A stretch of 64,000 nt of DNA, taken from the NCBI GenBank assembly GCA_004519485.1, contig CP038129.1, forward strand, positions 248,001 through 312,000, given 5' to 3'. The translations under genes and the position numbers were made by a program. The notes beneath the pieces were generated by a model, which was given only the letters and a program-made list of their open reading frames with translations, searched no databases and was not told the DNA's origin. This document shows, piece by piece, positions 11,585 to 22,245 of the stretch. This DNA comes from Nannochloropsis oceanica (lineage: Eukaryota > Sar > Eustigmatophyceae > Eustigmatales > Monodopsidaceae). Every line of letters begins with the position of its first letter. Within the stretch, counting starts at the first letter, position 1.

Positions 11585-14472
11585 GCACACACAGAGAGAG
11601 AGAAACAGAGGACAGAGAGAGAGAGACAGAGGTGGGGAGGAAGAGAGGGAGAAAGGGAGAGAGAAAGGGAAAGGAAGGAAGAGATGGAGGAAGAGGAAGA
11701 AAGCGGGAAGGAAAGATGGAGGCAGGCATGGAGGGAGGGAGGGAGGGAGGGAGGGAGGGAGGAAGGGCTTGCCTTCATTCCCACGGGGCCCATCATGCAA
11801 GGCACGAGGTAGAGGAGGACGGGTTGGGCTATGTTGAAGAAGCTGGGGGAGAGAGGGAGGGAGGGAGGGAGGGACGGAGGGACGGAGGGACGGAGGGACG
11901 GAGGGAGGGACGGAGGGGTAAGAGGGAGATGACGGGGCAGACAAACGTCATGGGGGAGGAGGGAGGGAGGGAGGGAGGGAGGGAGGGAGGGGTAGGAGGG
12001 GACGTGGGAGACAAACAGATTTGGGAGGGAGGGAGGGAGGGAGGGAGGGAGGGAGGACGCACCGTGTACAGAAGAGGGCCATGCACATGCCAATGACATA
12101 GCCGACCAGGCCCGTGGAGAAGTAGGAGTAGGAGGAGGGCTGGAGGGAGGGAGGGGTGGAAGGCTGGAGGGAGGGAGGGCAGGGTGAGAGGGTGAGGTGG
12201 TGGTAGGTTGATGCAAGGAGAGGGAGGGAGGGAGGGAGGGAGGCAGGGAGGGAGGGCCGAGGGAGCGATCAGAGCATTGTGAACAGTGTATGTACGAGGG
12301 AGGAGGGAGGGCGGGAGGGAGGGAGGGAGGGAGGGAGGGAGGGAGGGAGGGCTTACCTTGCTGATGGTGGCTTTGAGGAAATCGTCGAAGGATAAAAGGA
12401 AGGAGAGGAAGAGGCCCGGAATGGCCATGTCGCCTGAGGGAGGGAGGGAGGAAGGGAGGGAGGGAGGGAGGGGGGTGACACTGAATGAAGAGTAGACGTA
12501 GAGGGGGGAGAGCAGCAATGGGGAAGAGGGCGAAAGGGAGGGAGGGAGGGAGGGAGGAAAAGAGGACAGAGCCCAAATGATAATCAAGATCGACATAAGA
12601 CAGAACAGAGAAGAGGGAGGATGGGAGGGAGGAGGGGAGGGAGGGAGGGAGGGAGGGGCTTACGTACGCACCTAGGCCCAACATGCTATAGGCGAGTCGG
12701 TCGTGGTGGGGACCGGAGGGGTAGTAAGGAAAGAGCAGCTTCAATGGGAGCTAGAGAGGGAGGGAGGGAGTGAGGGAACGGTCAGAGAGGGTCCATGTTA
12801 GAGAGGAAGGAAGAGAGGGAGGGAAGGAAGGAAGATCAGTGAGGCTGATCTGCGGGAGAAAGGAAGGGAGGGAGGGAGGGAGGGCCTACCTGCAGAGAAG
12901 CAGGGGCGTTCTTGAGGAGGGGGAGGTGGAGGGCTTCTCCCATTGAAGCCGCTGGATTGAGGGCGGCTTTCGTGGCCACCTGAGGGAGGGAGGAAGGGAG
13001 GGAGGGAGGGAGGGATGAGCCAAACGTGGAGAGAGAGGCATGCCTCGGTGGGTCGTCTCCTTCCTTCCCTCCCTCGTCACCTCCACCATGACGTTGGACC
13101 CGAAGACAGAGGCGGAGAAGAACACCCTGGGAGGAGGGAGGGAGGGAGGGAGGGAGGGAGGGAGTCATTACGACAATTCTTCGGATAAGGAAAGGAGCGA
13201 AGGAGGGAAGGAGGGAAAGAGGGAGTGGGGGAGGGAGGAAGAGAGGGAGGGAGGGAGGGAGAGCTTACCAGAAGATATCGTAGATGAAGAGAGAGCCCAG
13301 GCAGAGGGCGGCGATCTTGGGAGGGAGGGAGGGAGGGAGGGAGGGAGGGAGGGAGGGAGGGAGATGGTATCAGCAAACAATGGATGGAATGTACTGCACG
13401 ACATTGACCGTTTCTCCCTCCCTCCCTCCCTCTCTCCCTCTCTCCTTCCCTCCCTCCCTCTCTCCCTCGCTTCTTACCCTCAGGTTAGGCAGATGCAGGA
13501 AGGAGATCATGGACACGCACAGACAGGCCCCCAGGGCGTTGTTGAGGACGTAGTGGCCTGGAGGGAGGGAGGGAGGAGAGGAAGGGAGGGAGGGAGGGAG
13601 GGTCGATTTGATGATGAAAAAAATCTGGAAACAAAAAGAAACCTGCCTGCACCCCTCTCTCCTTCCCGCCCTCCTTCCCGCCCTCCTTCCCGCCCTCCCT
13701 CGGCACCTGTCATGAGCCAAGCCAGGAGCAGGCCCCCGGCCACTGCCCCCACCACGCCTTGCTGCTGCCTTCGACGTGGACATAGCGGGTGAAGCATTCG
13801 GCCACAGGGGGCGGCGAGGACGAAGAAGAGGGAAGCGAAGGAGGCGGCGAGCATGTAGAGGAGAACCAGCAGTTGCAGGTGGCTGCAGAGGGAGGGAGGG
13901 AGGGAGGGAAGGAGGGAGGGAGGGAGGGAGGGAGGGAGGGAGGGAGGGAGGGAGGGAGGGAGGGAGGGAGGGAGGGAGAGAAGGAGAGTGAGTCAGACGA
14001 AGATACTGAAGCCCCCTCTTTCTCCACCTGTGAAAAGGAAGTACACTTTATGAATCGATGTATTTATACAATCAATTATGTACACCCACACGTTACAATC
14101 ACATACAAATATTACTTACGCACAGAATGAGACTGCTGGGCAAGAGCGTAAGCACACCCCGCTCCCTGCTTCCGTCCCGAGAGGAAAGTCTCAGGGAGGG
14201 TGACAGAGAGGGAGGGAGGAGGGAGGGTCGTACCTGAAGAGAAAGTAAAATGTGCACAACAGCAGACTGCCCGCAACAGGCATCAGCAAGGCGCTCCGTG
14301 CGCTCAGGACCACGTTCTGTGCCTGTGTCTCCTCTGCAGCTGCCCCTCCCCTCCTCTTGTTGGCTGCCATCACCTTCTTCACATCTCGATGACGCATTGC
14401 ACCCACATAACACACGAAAGTTGAAGATAGAATGGTAGGCAGACCCGCCCAAATGAACCAGGGCCAGTCCAT
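10976..14472 (-). CDS. SPP: Signal peptide peptidase (presenilin-type aspartyl protease)
   Basis: Intramembrane protease of the ER. Eleven exons on the minus strand are in phase: 14472-14234, 13882-13707, 13557-13478, 13315-13269, 13126-13081, 12979-12890, 12750-12672, 12433-12357, 12139-12063, 11842-11773 and 11015-10976, about 340 residues; the C-terminal exon after GTGAGT (10975) is not resolved. The start MDWPWFIWAG lies in the first membrane segment. Catalytic motifs are visible: FIYDIFW (first Asp), LGLGDMAIPGLF (second Asp, split by an intron inside the Gly codon) and the substrate-docking motif QPVLLYLVP, where the family normally has Pro-Ala-Leu. FWVFFSASVFGSNVMVEVATKA matches the segment after the YD helix in shorter pieces. 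The intron after 11773 appears to use a GC donor (GCAAGC). Length and order match eukaryotic SPP (HM13) rather than presenilin. Confidence 0.92.
11020..11512. repeat. Dense GGGA microsatellite block
   Basis: About 490 bases of almost pure GGGA with occasional GGCA and GGGG interruptions, followed to about 11640 by GAGA/CACA-type sequence. It lies in the last large intron of the signal peptide peptidase gene. The G-rich strand has the form needed for many stacked quadruplexes. Confidence 0.95.
13891..13978. repeat. GGGA microsatellite in intron 1 of the SPP gene
   Basis: About 22 units of GGGA directly next to the exon 2 acceptor. On the coding (minus) strand it is CCCT and supplies the polypyrimidine tract. 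Confidence 0.9.
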
Positions 14473-14664
14473 TCTGTGTGGGATGGGAGGGAGGAGGAGG
14501 GAATTAAGTTGGGGAGGCGCCCCATTGGGCAGGCTTGGCGAGGTGAAGCCAGAGCCAGCGGTCTTGTCTGGTGATGACAGGTGAAAAGAGATTTACTAGG
14601 GCGGTGGACGAAGAGCCAAGCTGCTTGACCTACAGGGGGGACATGCAAAAGCAAGGTTGAATTT

Positions 14665-14695
<31 letters not shown>

Positions 14696-15389
14696 ACTGT
14701 CACGATCTGGTCATGATGATAAAGGAGAGAGGCAGCTGCGAGCATGATGTCTGCGCCGCCCTGCTGCTGCCTCCTCCTCTTTATTTCCCCCCCAAAAAAA
14801 TGCACAGTGCGGTAATATACGGCATCGACCGAGCCAAGTGCCTTCTATATGTCCTTGTGCCCTGGATAACTTCGATTCCGTGTTCCGCCTCGCCAACCGC
14901 GATGTTCCCCACCCGGGACCAGGGTGGCTTGGAATGCCTGAAGATCGATCCTTAGTTGTTTGGGTTCCACACCCTTTCAGAGCGTTGGCCGTCATCGACA
15001 TAAGTTAAATGAAAACAACGAAACAAGAGGGGGGTATACACGAGGCATCAAAAAAATGATATTTCCTTCCCTCCGTCTCATGTTCCTTTCATTTTCACAG
15101 CCCTGGCAGCCGCTACTCTCTCACACTCTTTGGAGCCTTCGATACGAGGCCGCGCATCAGGCGGTCACACAATGAAAAGGCTTCACATAAGGAAAGAGAC
15201 ACAAGCGATCGCAAAAACACGGTGCGAGAACATGATGAGGAAAAGAGAGGGGTTGTTTGTTTGGTGTACGTGTACACTAGTCCTTTTTTTCTGCCGTGTA
15301 CACTAGGTACCGGCAGCCAAAGGAGCGGCTTGTTCAGAGCGGGATGGCGTCATCATCCAGCGGAAACGCCAGTGGCCTGATGCCGGCAG
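14473..15389. other. Intergenic region with a CTG repeat
   Basis: Upstream of the SPP start. A perfect CTG run (eight to nine units) lies near 14668-14693. No coding segment is supported. CATCGACATAAG-type sequence near 14990 and a T-rich/AC-rich stretch at 15240-15310 carry nothing I recognise. Confidence 0.5.
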
Positions 15390-15705
15390 CTACCCCGTCA
15401 CGTGGGGCGGGCTTGTTTTGGTGCTCACATTAAGACAGAAGTAGATGCCATCATGCCGGTGGCAAAGCATGTGCTATCCACAGCAATTCGTTGCACCGCA
15501 TCGTCACCGACCATGTCAGCCACAATGCCTCGCATATCATACGTGACGGACTATACAGAAAGTCATGTAAGTTTTTTGCTCTTTTTATTTTGTTGGGGTT
15601 TTAATCACCATTACGAGCCTTGCCACCGGCATGATGGCATCTGTTTCTATCATAATGTGAGCACCAAAATAAGCCCGGCCCGCATGACGGGGTAGCTGTC
15701 GTCCA
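15390..15705. repeat. Inverted repeat, about 80-base arms
   Basis: 15390-15466 and 15618-15705 are inverted copies of each other with several mismatches, separated by about 150 bases. Shared words include CAGCTACCCCGTCA, TTTTGGTGCTCACATTA and GATGCCATCATGCCGGTGG. One arm belongs to the reverse-transcriptase relic that follows. Confidence 0.8.
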
Positions 15706-16116
15706 CCATGACCGCCCCCGAAACGCCCTTCGCCTCGAGGATCTCCACCATTGCGGCCATGACCGTGGAGATGTAGTGCGGGAAGAGGCTGCCACCGAAG
15801 AGGGCGCGCAGCGCAATGTAGCGCCGCCCGTCGATCTCGACTTCCATGTAGGGGGCATCGTCGGGGTGGACGGGAATTAGTTGAAAGCCTTGTACAGGTC
15901 AAGCTGAGGCATCTCGTCGTTGGGTTGGACGAGGGTGGCGGCATCTTCGAAGGGGCAGTAGGAGACGCGCAGCTCGGGCAGGTGGTCGTTGAGCGCCGTC
16001 ATGTCGACGCGCCAAGAGATCATCGCTCGGCTCTGTCCGTCAAAACTCGTTTGAAGGCCTGCAGCCTTAAATGACGATAACGAGAACATAGTGCGACTCG
16101 GCCGACGTGTGATCAA
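15618..16116 (-). mobile_element. Reverse-transcriptase relic (retroelement fossil)
   Basis: Minus-strand segments at about 15877-16116 and 15650-15847 resemble parts of the palm of a retroelement reverse transcriptase. One carries a DLYKAF-like catalytic-Asp region, the other a VDD box after a helical region. The family cannot be fixed; the spacing suggests a DIRS-like or LTR-kin polymerase. It is clearly broken, with several breaks and no integrase, gag or terminal repeats in sight. The first segment is carried along in the tandem duplication; the second is present only here. Confidence 0.5.
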
Positions 16117-16995
16117 GAAATTCTAGTGAGGATCGGGAAAGAGCATTCGGAAATCCGTACACAACATAACATTGGAGAAACTTTCTTCTTTTCTTCAATT
16201 CCTTCGGTCGTGCCTCACCCTCATCTCAGGGTCCCTTCCTAACAACAGGGCACAGGGCGGGCCCAAAAAATCAGTCTCGCCTCTGATAACATATCACACT
16301 AACCATACCAACATTTGTACATTTTCAGTATGTAAAGAAGACCATTCTCATTGATCTCACCAGCACCAGCATGTATGAAATTATTTCCCTGGCACGTCGA
16401 GCCCTCTTTTTTTCCTCTCTCTTTTTCTCTCTATCATTCTATCGCTATCTCTCTATCTATCTCTCAGACTCACTCTCTCTCTCTCTCTCTCCCCACGTCT
16501 TCTCCTTCCTATCTCCGTAATTCAACAAAATTCATCTCATATCAAACATTTTCCCTTCTTTTTTATAGACCATATTTGCACTTGTGACCTTTTTCATCAT
16601 CCAATTTATAGCTACTTGTATGAATGCGGCCACTTAAAGTAACGGTATATTCAAAATGTTTCATCACTTGTCACGTGAAAAGGACCTCCTGGCTCCCCTT
16701 CCCCGGTTTACATAATCGTCAACGTCGCGCGAAAGACGCAGCAGACGGTCTACAAGGGAAAGAAGAATCTTTTGAAAGCTTTCTGCTAATTTGATTCTAC
16801 TGCATAAAGCGGAAATGTATCGTTTTCATTGCCTCTCCACTCGTTCCGGTCGGATGCCCTTGTCCCCGAGAGTAGCGGATCAGGCCACATCATGTCGCCT
16901 TAGAAGTCAAGGGACACCCTCTGCCGTGTCCACCGCGATAGTATGTACTCCACAAGCCATCGTCAGATAATCATGGTACCCAAAAATAGAGCGTC
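16117..16995. other. 3' flank of PAS gene copy A
   Basis: Conserved in all three copies of the unit (here, 24324-25194 and 38086-38776). It contains a CT-rich block (TCTCTCTATC repeats near 16410-16500). A possible plus-strand exon at about 16330-16390 follows TTTTCAG and reads YVKKTILIDLTSTSMYEII. It is open in all copies but has no partner exon that I can find. Confidence 0.45.
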
Positions 16996-18768
16996 CTACA
17001 TAAGACACGCTCGTCCATCAGGCGACACGCGCGAAATGGTAGACAGAGGGTCTTCGTGGCACATTACGCAGACAATGCCCTGCATCCCGTTTGCGAGCGT
17101 CATCCGGACAGATACATATATACCGGGGTTGTCGGTGACAACACGACAGCGTAGCCGTTCCACTTTCCCGACCGACTTGAAGGCGGAGACCGCAGTGAGT
17201 GCCCTGAACAGCGCCATCTTATCTTCCGGGTGGACAATATTCCAGAAGCTGGACCCCACCAGCTGCGCGGGCTCAGCGTGAAGGATGCATCGAGCGGTCT
17301 TGTTGATGTACAGCACCTGGCTCTGAATGTCGGGGGAGATGACACATATCATGTCCGGCGCATCTTCAACAATGTTCTTGTACATTTCCATGCGACTCAC
17401 GTCCTTGTGCAGGTCACCATGCAGCCGGCTGCACCGGTAGCGAGACAAGCGATTGTACATGAGTGCGCGAACCTTGCGTCGCTCCACCTTCTCCTCTGCC
17501 GTTAATCCCGACAGGTCCTCTTTCCTTGCTCGTCGCTGCTTCTCTGTGCTCTGATGTAGATAAAGAACGAGTGAATGGAGACAAACAAAGAGTGAGTTCC
17601 CAACAAAGGTTGACAAAAGACGCATACACCATGCTCATATTTCTCTTTTCTCTTACCGGAAGATACTTTCCCATGATCTTGGAGTATCTGCCCGATAGTC
17701 GTCCCACCGAAACACCCATCACACCAGCTCGAATCTCCTGCAGCAGCAGAGGGGTCTCGCTCAGCGGTGCAATCGGTGGATAGATCTTGGCTTCCACGTG
17801 CTCGGTGGTGAGCGGTAAGTCGTTCATAGAAAAGCACTTGGTCGACGCCATCATATGCTGCTTTTTAGTTGGCTGCATTTGGCATTGTAGGAAGTAATGA
17901 AGCTGCAGTGGTAGGTGACTTTGGTTGAAATACTGCTGGAGCTGGTGGTGCTGCTGTGCTAGAAAAGACGGCGAGGCCTGGGAGAGTACCTTGGTCATCT
18001 TATCATCCAGGATAGCATGCTGATGAATGGCCGACGGGTGAAACTGTTGCTGGTACTGGGTCAGAAAGGATTGCAATGATTTGTCGACCATCTGCTTCTG
18101 AAGTTCTAAGGTTGTGTGTGAGGGGGGGGGGTATGTATGTATGTTGAAGTGAGCGTGCGCGCCTACGAATAGATGCCTTGTATGTAGCTGGTGCGCATGT
18201 AGATGCTTTTGTGTGACTCGGGGCGGGATATACCTGTGTATATATTCTTTTTGCTTACAATGTCGTAGAAGCATTTGTCAGAATGCTGGTGGCCAAACAC
18301 ATAATGGCGACGGGAAGATGAAAAATGAAAAGATGAAAAAGAAACATCATGCGGAGTGTGTCGTACACGTACGCTTCCATGTACAAGGCCACGTACAAGT
18401 CGGGGGATGGTGTATGTAGCAGACAGATCAGGAGAATGTGTACATACGAGGCATAGAGGAGGCAAGTTGGGGAATAATGGGCACCAATCGCCTTCCAAAA
18501 ACGTACCATGGTTCGCTGCTACGAGAGAAGAGGCCCAAGACGAGGGGTAACACGGCGTGGAGACGGGAAGCGGGTCAGCAGCGGCAGAGAGTGTTGCTAG
18601 GCTGAACAGGGCTGCCGCGCCGCCATGTGCCTTTTTCTCGTCCAAGTCGACAGAATCCTTCATTCCGTGGAGGCAGTCGCGCTGGCTTTGGTCCCGCCGC
18701 TGCTCAGCAGTGGGACCAAAAGCCCCGATATCCTCTCGAGAATACGAACACGTATAAGCGAATGTCAT
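16996..18768 (-). CDS. Gln/His-rich basic-region PAS protein, copy A
   Basis: Three minus-strand exons, all in phase: 18768-18507, 18105-17657 and 17550-16996 (stop), 421 residues from the ATG at 18768. Exon 1 is a variable acidic/Ser-Ala region with KKAHGGAAALFSLATLS. Exon 2 is Gln/His-rich (LTQYQQQFHPSAIHQH, AQQHHQLQQYF) and ends GVSVGRLSGRYSKIMGKYLP. Exon 3 starts STEKQRRARKEDLSGLTAEE, followed by a basic stretch ERRKVRALMYNRLSRYR that resembles a bZIP basic region without an obvious leucine zipper, then a PAS domain (VEDAPDMICVISPDIQS to GMQGIVCVMCHED). The LOV flavin-cysteine motif is absent, so it is not an aureochrome photoreceptor. A nuclear regulator is likely by inference. In-frame ATGs at 18813 and 18909 exist; the latter is inside satellite DNA, so I chose the ATG shared by all copies. 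Confidence 0.85.
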
Positions 18769-18839
18769 TGGGCCAACAGAAGCTCGGATAGACTGTGATT
18801 TGTGACACTGCATGTATGGGCAGTTGGATTTGAGATGGG

Positions 18840-19310
18840 AGCTGGGAGATGGTTCTAAGAGGGCTAATGACAGAAAGCGGGCGGCGGCGGCGGAGTGCAG
18901 GCACGACATATGGACACACGTGGTGCTCCTGTCTGTCTGTGGCCAGCCTGCCAGCTATGCGTAGGCAGCGAAAACAAGCAAGAACATGTGGCAGCAAGGA
19001 AATCAATCTGCTGCGTCGGATTATACACCGAGAGGGCCTGCTGCTTGCTCGGCAAATATCTAGAGGGCAGGGAGAGTGGGCAAATTTTTCTAGAGGGCAT
19101 GGAGAGTGGGCAAATTTTTCGTTGTGATCACTCCGACGTAGGCAGCGAAAGCAGCAAGAACATGTAGCAGCAAGGAAATCAATCTGCTGCGCCGGATTGT
19201 ACACCGTGATGGCCTGCTGCTAGCTCGGTAAATATCTGGACGTAATGGAGAGAGTGCTCCGATTTATCTTTTGTCGATGGATGACGTAATCTATTATTGA
19301 AATAGACGCG
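18840..19310. repeat. About 315-base satellite, roughly 1.5 units
   Basis: Shared words with the other satellite blocks are: CGGCGGAGTGCAGGCACGAC, GTCTGTCTGTGGCCAGCC, GTAGGCAGCGAAA, GGCAGCAAGGAAATCAATC, TGCGTCGGATTATACACCG and CGGCAAATATCT. It abuts the 5' end of the PAS gene, and its right edge cuts into the gene fragment at 19426. Confidence 0.88.
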
Positions 19311-19425
19311 TGAAACCCTTACGAGGACTCAAAGACAGAGAGGGAGGGAGTAAGGGAGGGAGTAACAGGGAGGGATAAAGAGAAGGAGGGAAGGAGGGGG
19401 GCGGCACAGCAGGCACACCTCTTAC

Positions 19426-20084
19426 GTCCGAGAGGAGCATGACTTGGTGGTAGGGCGTGTCCACCATCCGGGGCTTGCCGGAAATGACGCCGATGGAGAG
19501 CGAGGTCTGGCCGTTCCCGGCCACCTGGGGAAGGAGGGAAGGAGGAAGGGAGGGAGAGAGGGAGGAAGGGTGGGAAAAAGGGTGAGACATGGCGGCCAGG
19601 AAGCGGGCCTTATCCATCTCTCTCGCTCAATATGACTGCGAGGGAAAATTGATTGAGGAAGGGAGGGAGGGAGGGCAGGAGGGCGGGAAGGGCGGGAAGC
19701 TACCTGGATTTCCACGTATTCTACCAGAGGGCTCACGGACCAGATCATCTCTATGCCTTAATCGCGATCGAAGCGGACGGTCTGAGATAGCCAAGGCATG
19801 TCCAGGCCCAAGGTGAAGCCTGTGAGGACCTAGGGAGGAGAGGGAGGGGAGGAAGGAAGGGATGGAGGAGAGGTAGGGTGTGAGTCTTACAGGAAGGAAG
19901 GCTAAAATTCATAGGCAATGAAAGAGGGGGAGGGGAAAGAGAGTAAGGTGTGTCAACGATGAGGGAGGGAGGGAGAGAGGGAGGAAGGGAGGGAGGGAGG
20001 GAGGGAGGGAATGAAGGCTGACCTCTTCTTCGTCTTCATCGGCGTCGGCTTTGGGTGGTGCCTCCTTGTGCACAGTGCCTGGTG
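19426..20084 (-). pseudogene. Fragment of an unrecognised gene, copy A
   Basis: Three minus-strand exons with splice borders: 20084-20023 (PPKADADEDEEE acidic end), 19829-19704 (VLTGFTLGLDMPWLSQTVRF, then after a stop EMIWSVSPLVEYVEIQ) and 19524-19426 (VAGNGQTSLSIGVISGKPRM ... LLSD). The phases of the last two fit (126 and 99 bases, frame 0). The middle exon contains an in-frame TAA (RFDRD-stop-GIEM) while both sides look like constrained protein, and the 3' end is cut off by satellite DNA. The same stop is in copy B, so it predates the duplication. Alternating beta-like hydrophobics are seen; the family is unknown. Confidence 0.6.
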
Positions 20085-20302
20085 CTGTGAGGACAAGTGA
20101 AAGAGCCAGAAAAGAATAGGGTGTGTGTGTGAGAGAGACAGGTGAAAGAGCCAGAAAAGAGTAGAAGAGAAATAAGGAAGAAAGAATGACAAGATGAGGG
20201 AGGAGGAGTGAGCGATAGAGTTCGAGGCACGCGTTCCATTTTAAGAACCAGCGCAGAATCATCCCCCAATTCTCCCTCCCTCCCTCTCTCCCTCCCTATA
20301 GG

Positions 20303-20668
20303 ACATGTACGGAGGCAGGAACGAACGCCATGCCCTTCATATGCGACGTCAGCCCGGGGGAAATACTGGTGAGGGAGCGAGGGAGGGAGGGAGGGAGGAT
20401 GTACGCATGTGTTTCATCAAACGATGCATCAAAGCAAAGCTGTCGATATGTTCAGAGGCTAGGCCATGGTCGGTATCAATCTCCAAAACGTCACATCAAA
20501 TACGGCGTGGAATATATATATCGAATCATTTCCCTCTTACCCTCACCCATCTTCTCCTCCCTGCCCCCCTCTCTCCCCTCAGTATTTCCCCTCCATGTGG
20601 TGGCACGCGGTTCTAAACCTGGAGGACTACAACGTCTTCGTCTCCACCTTCACCCAGGAGTACAACAC
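20303..20668 (+). pseudogene. Inverted copy of the last two JMJD8 exons, unit A
   Basis: Plus-strand exons at about 20303-20368 (EAGTNAMPFICDVSPGEIL, then GTGAGG) and from 20581 (after CCCTCAG: YFPSMWWHAVLNLEDYNVF). They match the minus-strand JMJD8 exons at 22567-22499 and 22326-22246. Upstream exons of the gene are absent on this strand, so it is an orphan 3' end. Here the stop of the minus copy is replaced by a Tyr codon and the frame runs into GGGA repeat. Tyr precedes FPSMWW, as in animal JMJD8, whereas the minus copies have His. Confidence 0.75.
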
Positions 20669-21059
20669 GGGAGGGAGGAAGGGAGGGAGCGATAAAGAAG
20701 AGGGGCATCACACCAACGAAGCAATGAAGCGAGGGAGGGGGAAAGGTCGGAAGGAGGGAGCATGAGGAGGTTGTTTGTCCATTTTCAAATGTATTTAAGG
20801 CTCGAAGAAAACGCGGGTATAATAATGAGAAAGACCTTGAGCAGATCGATGGTTGCGATGGAGAAACTCACACACACTAGTGAGTGTCTGTCTCGCATGT
20901 GCTCCATATTTTTGCTTTCTATCCCTTCTCTTTTGCTCATGATGTATTCGCTCAGCGTTTCGTCTATCGCGTGTGTTTCTTTCCCTTTGTGAAGTCTTTC
21001 GTTTTGTGAATACTTGATGCGCGTCCTCGTATCCAAGCGATGTCTACTATCGCACAATG

Positions 21060-21870
21060 TCGGTCCTTGATTTCGACAAGAAAGAGATAAAGCGGGGCAC
21101 CCTCCTTGCCCTCCAGATATTTGCAAGTCGCAAGCCCTCTCGGTGTAAATCCGACGCACCCAGAAAGGGGAAGCCTTGGTTGATTCCCTTGCTACCATAT
21201 GTCAAGGCTTGCTTTCGCTGCCCACGTATGGCTGGCTGGCTGGCAACAGACAAATGGTTGCACCATGTGTGTCCACATGTCGTGCCTGTGCTCCGCCGCC
21301 GCCGCCCACTCTCTGCAAAGGCCGGTATTTCGGGGAGGGGGAGATGGATGATGCAATCTATTAGCCATTGAAGCAAGGTTTTCATTGTGTGGCAGCAAGG
21401 TTTCCTGATTTTCAATCTGGTGTGTCGGATATACACCGTGAGGGCTTGCTGCTTGCTCGGTAAATATCTGGACGTAATGGAGAGTGCTCCGCTAATCCTT
21501 TTTGGTCGGAATCAAAGGCCGACATGGTGCGATGGACGATGCAATCTCTCATTAAAATGGACGCATGAAGCCCTTACGAGGACCCAAAGACAGAGAGCGG
21601 GCGGCGGCGGCGGAGTACAGGCACGACATGTGGACACACATGGTGCTACCGTCTGTCTGTGGCCAGCCAGCCAGCCATACGTGGGCAGCGAAAGCAAGCC
21701 TTGACATATGGTAGCAAGGGAATCAACCAAGGCTTCCCCTTTCTGAGTGCGTCGGATTATACACCGAGAAGGCTTGCGGCTTGCTCGGCAAATGTCTGGA
21801 GGGCATGGAGGGTGCCCCGCTAAGCTCCTCCTTGTCGAAATCAAGGACCGACATTGTGCGATAGCAGACA
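21060..21870. repeat. About 315-base satellite inside the palindrome, unit A
   Basis: Inverted satellite pieces facing each other around the palindrome centre (21060-21330 in one orientation, 21380-21860 in the other), with the same words as at 18840-19310. Confidence 0.85.
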
Positions 21871-22245
21871 TCGCTTCGATACGAGGACGCGCATCAAGTA
21901 TTCACAAAAGGCTTCTCAAAGGGAAAGAAACACACGCGATAGTGGAAACGCTGTGCGAATACATCATGAGCAAAAGAGAAGGGATAGAAAGCAAAAATGT
22001 GGAATACATGTTTGAGATAGATTCACCAGCCAAATGAGCATGTTTCTCCATCGCAACCATCGATCTGCTCAAGGTCTTTCTCATTATTATACCCGCGTTT
22101 TCTTCGAGCCTTGTATACATTTGAAAATGGACAAACAACCTCCTCATGCTCCCTCCCTCCCACCTTTCCCCCTCCCTCGCTTCATTGCTTCGTTGGTGTG
22201 ATGCCCCTCTTTTTTATCGCTCCCTCCCTTCCTCCCTCCCTTGTC

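Noticed and set aside
16996-17550. Aureochrome (bZIP-LOV blue-light receptor) identity for the PAS genes
   Set aside because: The PAS domain lacks the flavin-binding NCRFLQ-type motif and the basic region lacks the standard bZIP spacing and a zipper.
18163-18506. Extension of PAS exon 1 past its donor (reads on for about 115 codons)
   Set aside because: A GTACGT donor at 18506 is conserved in copies A, B, C and D2, and frame continues correctly only by splicing to exon 2.
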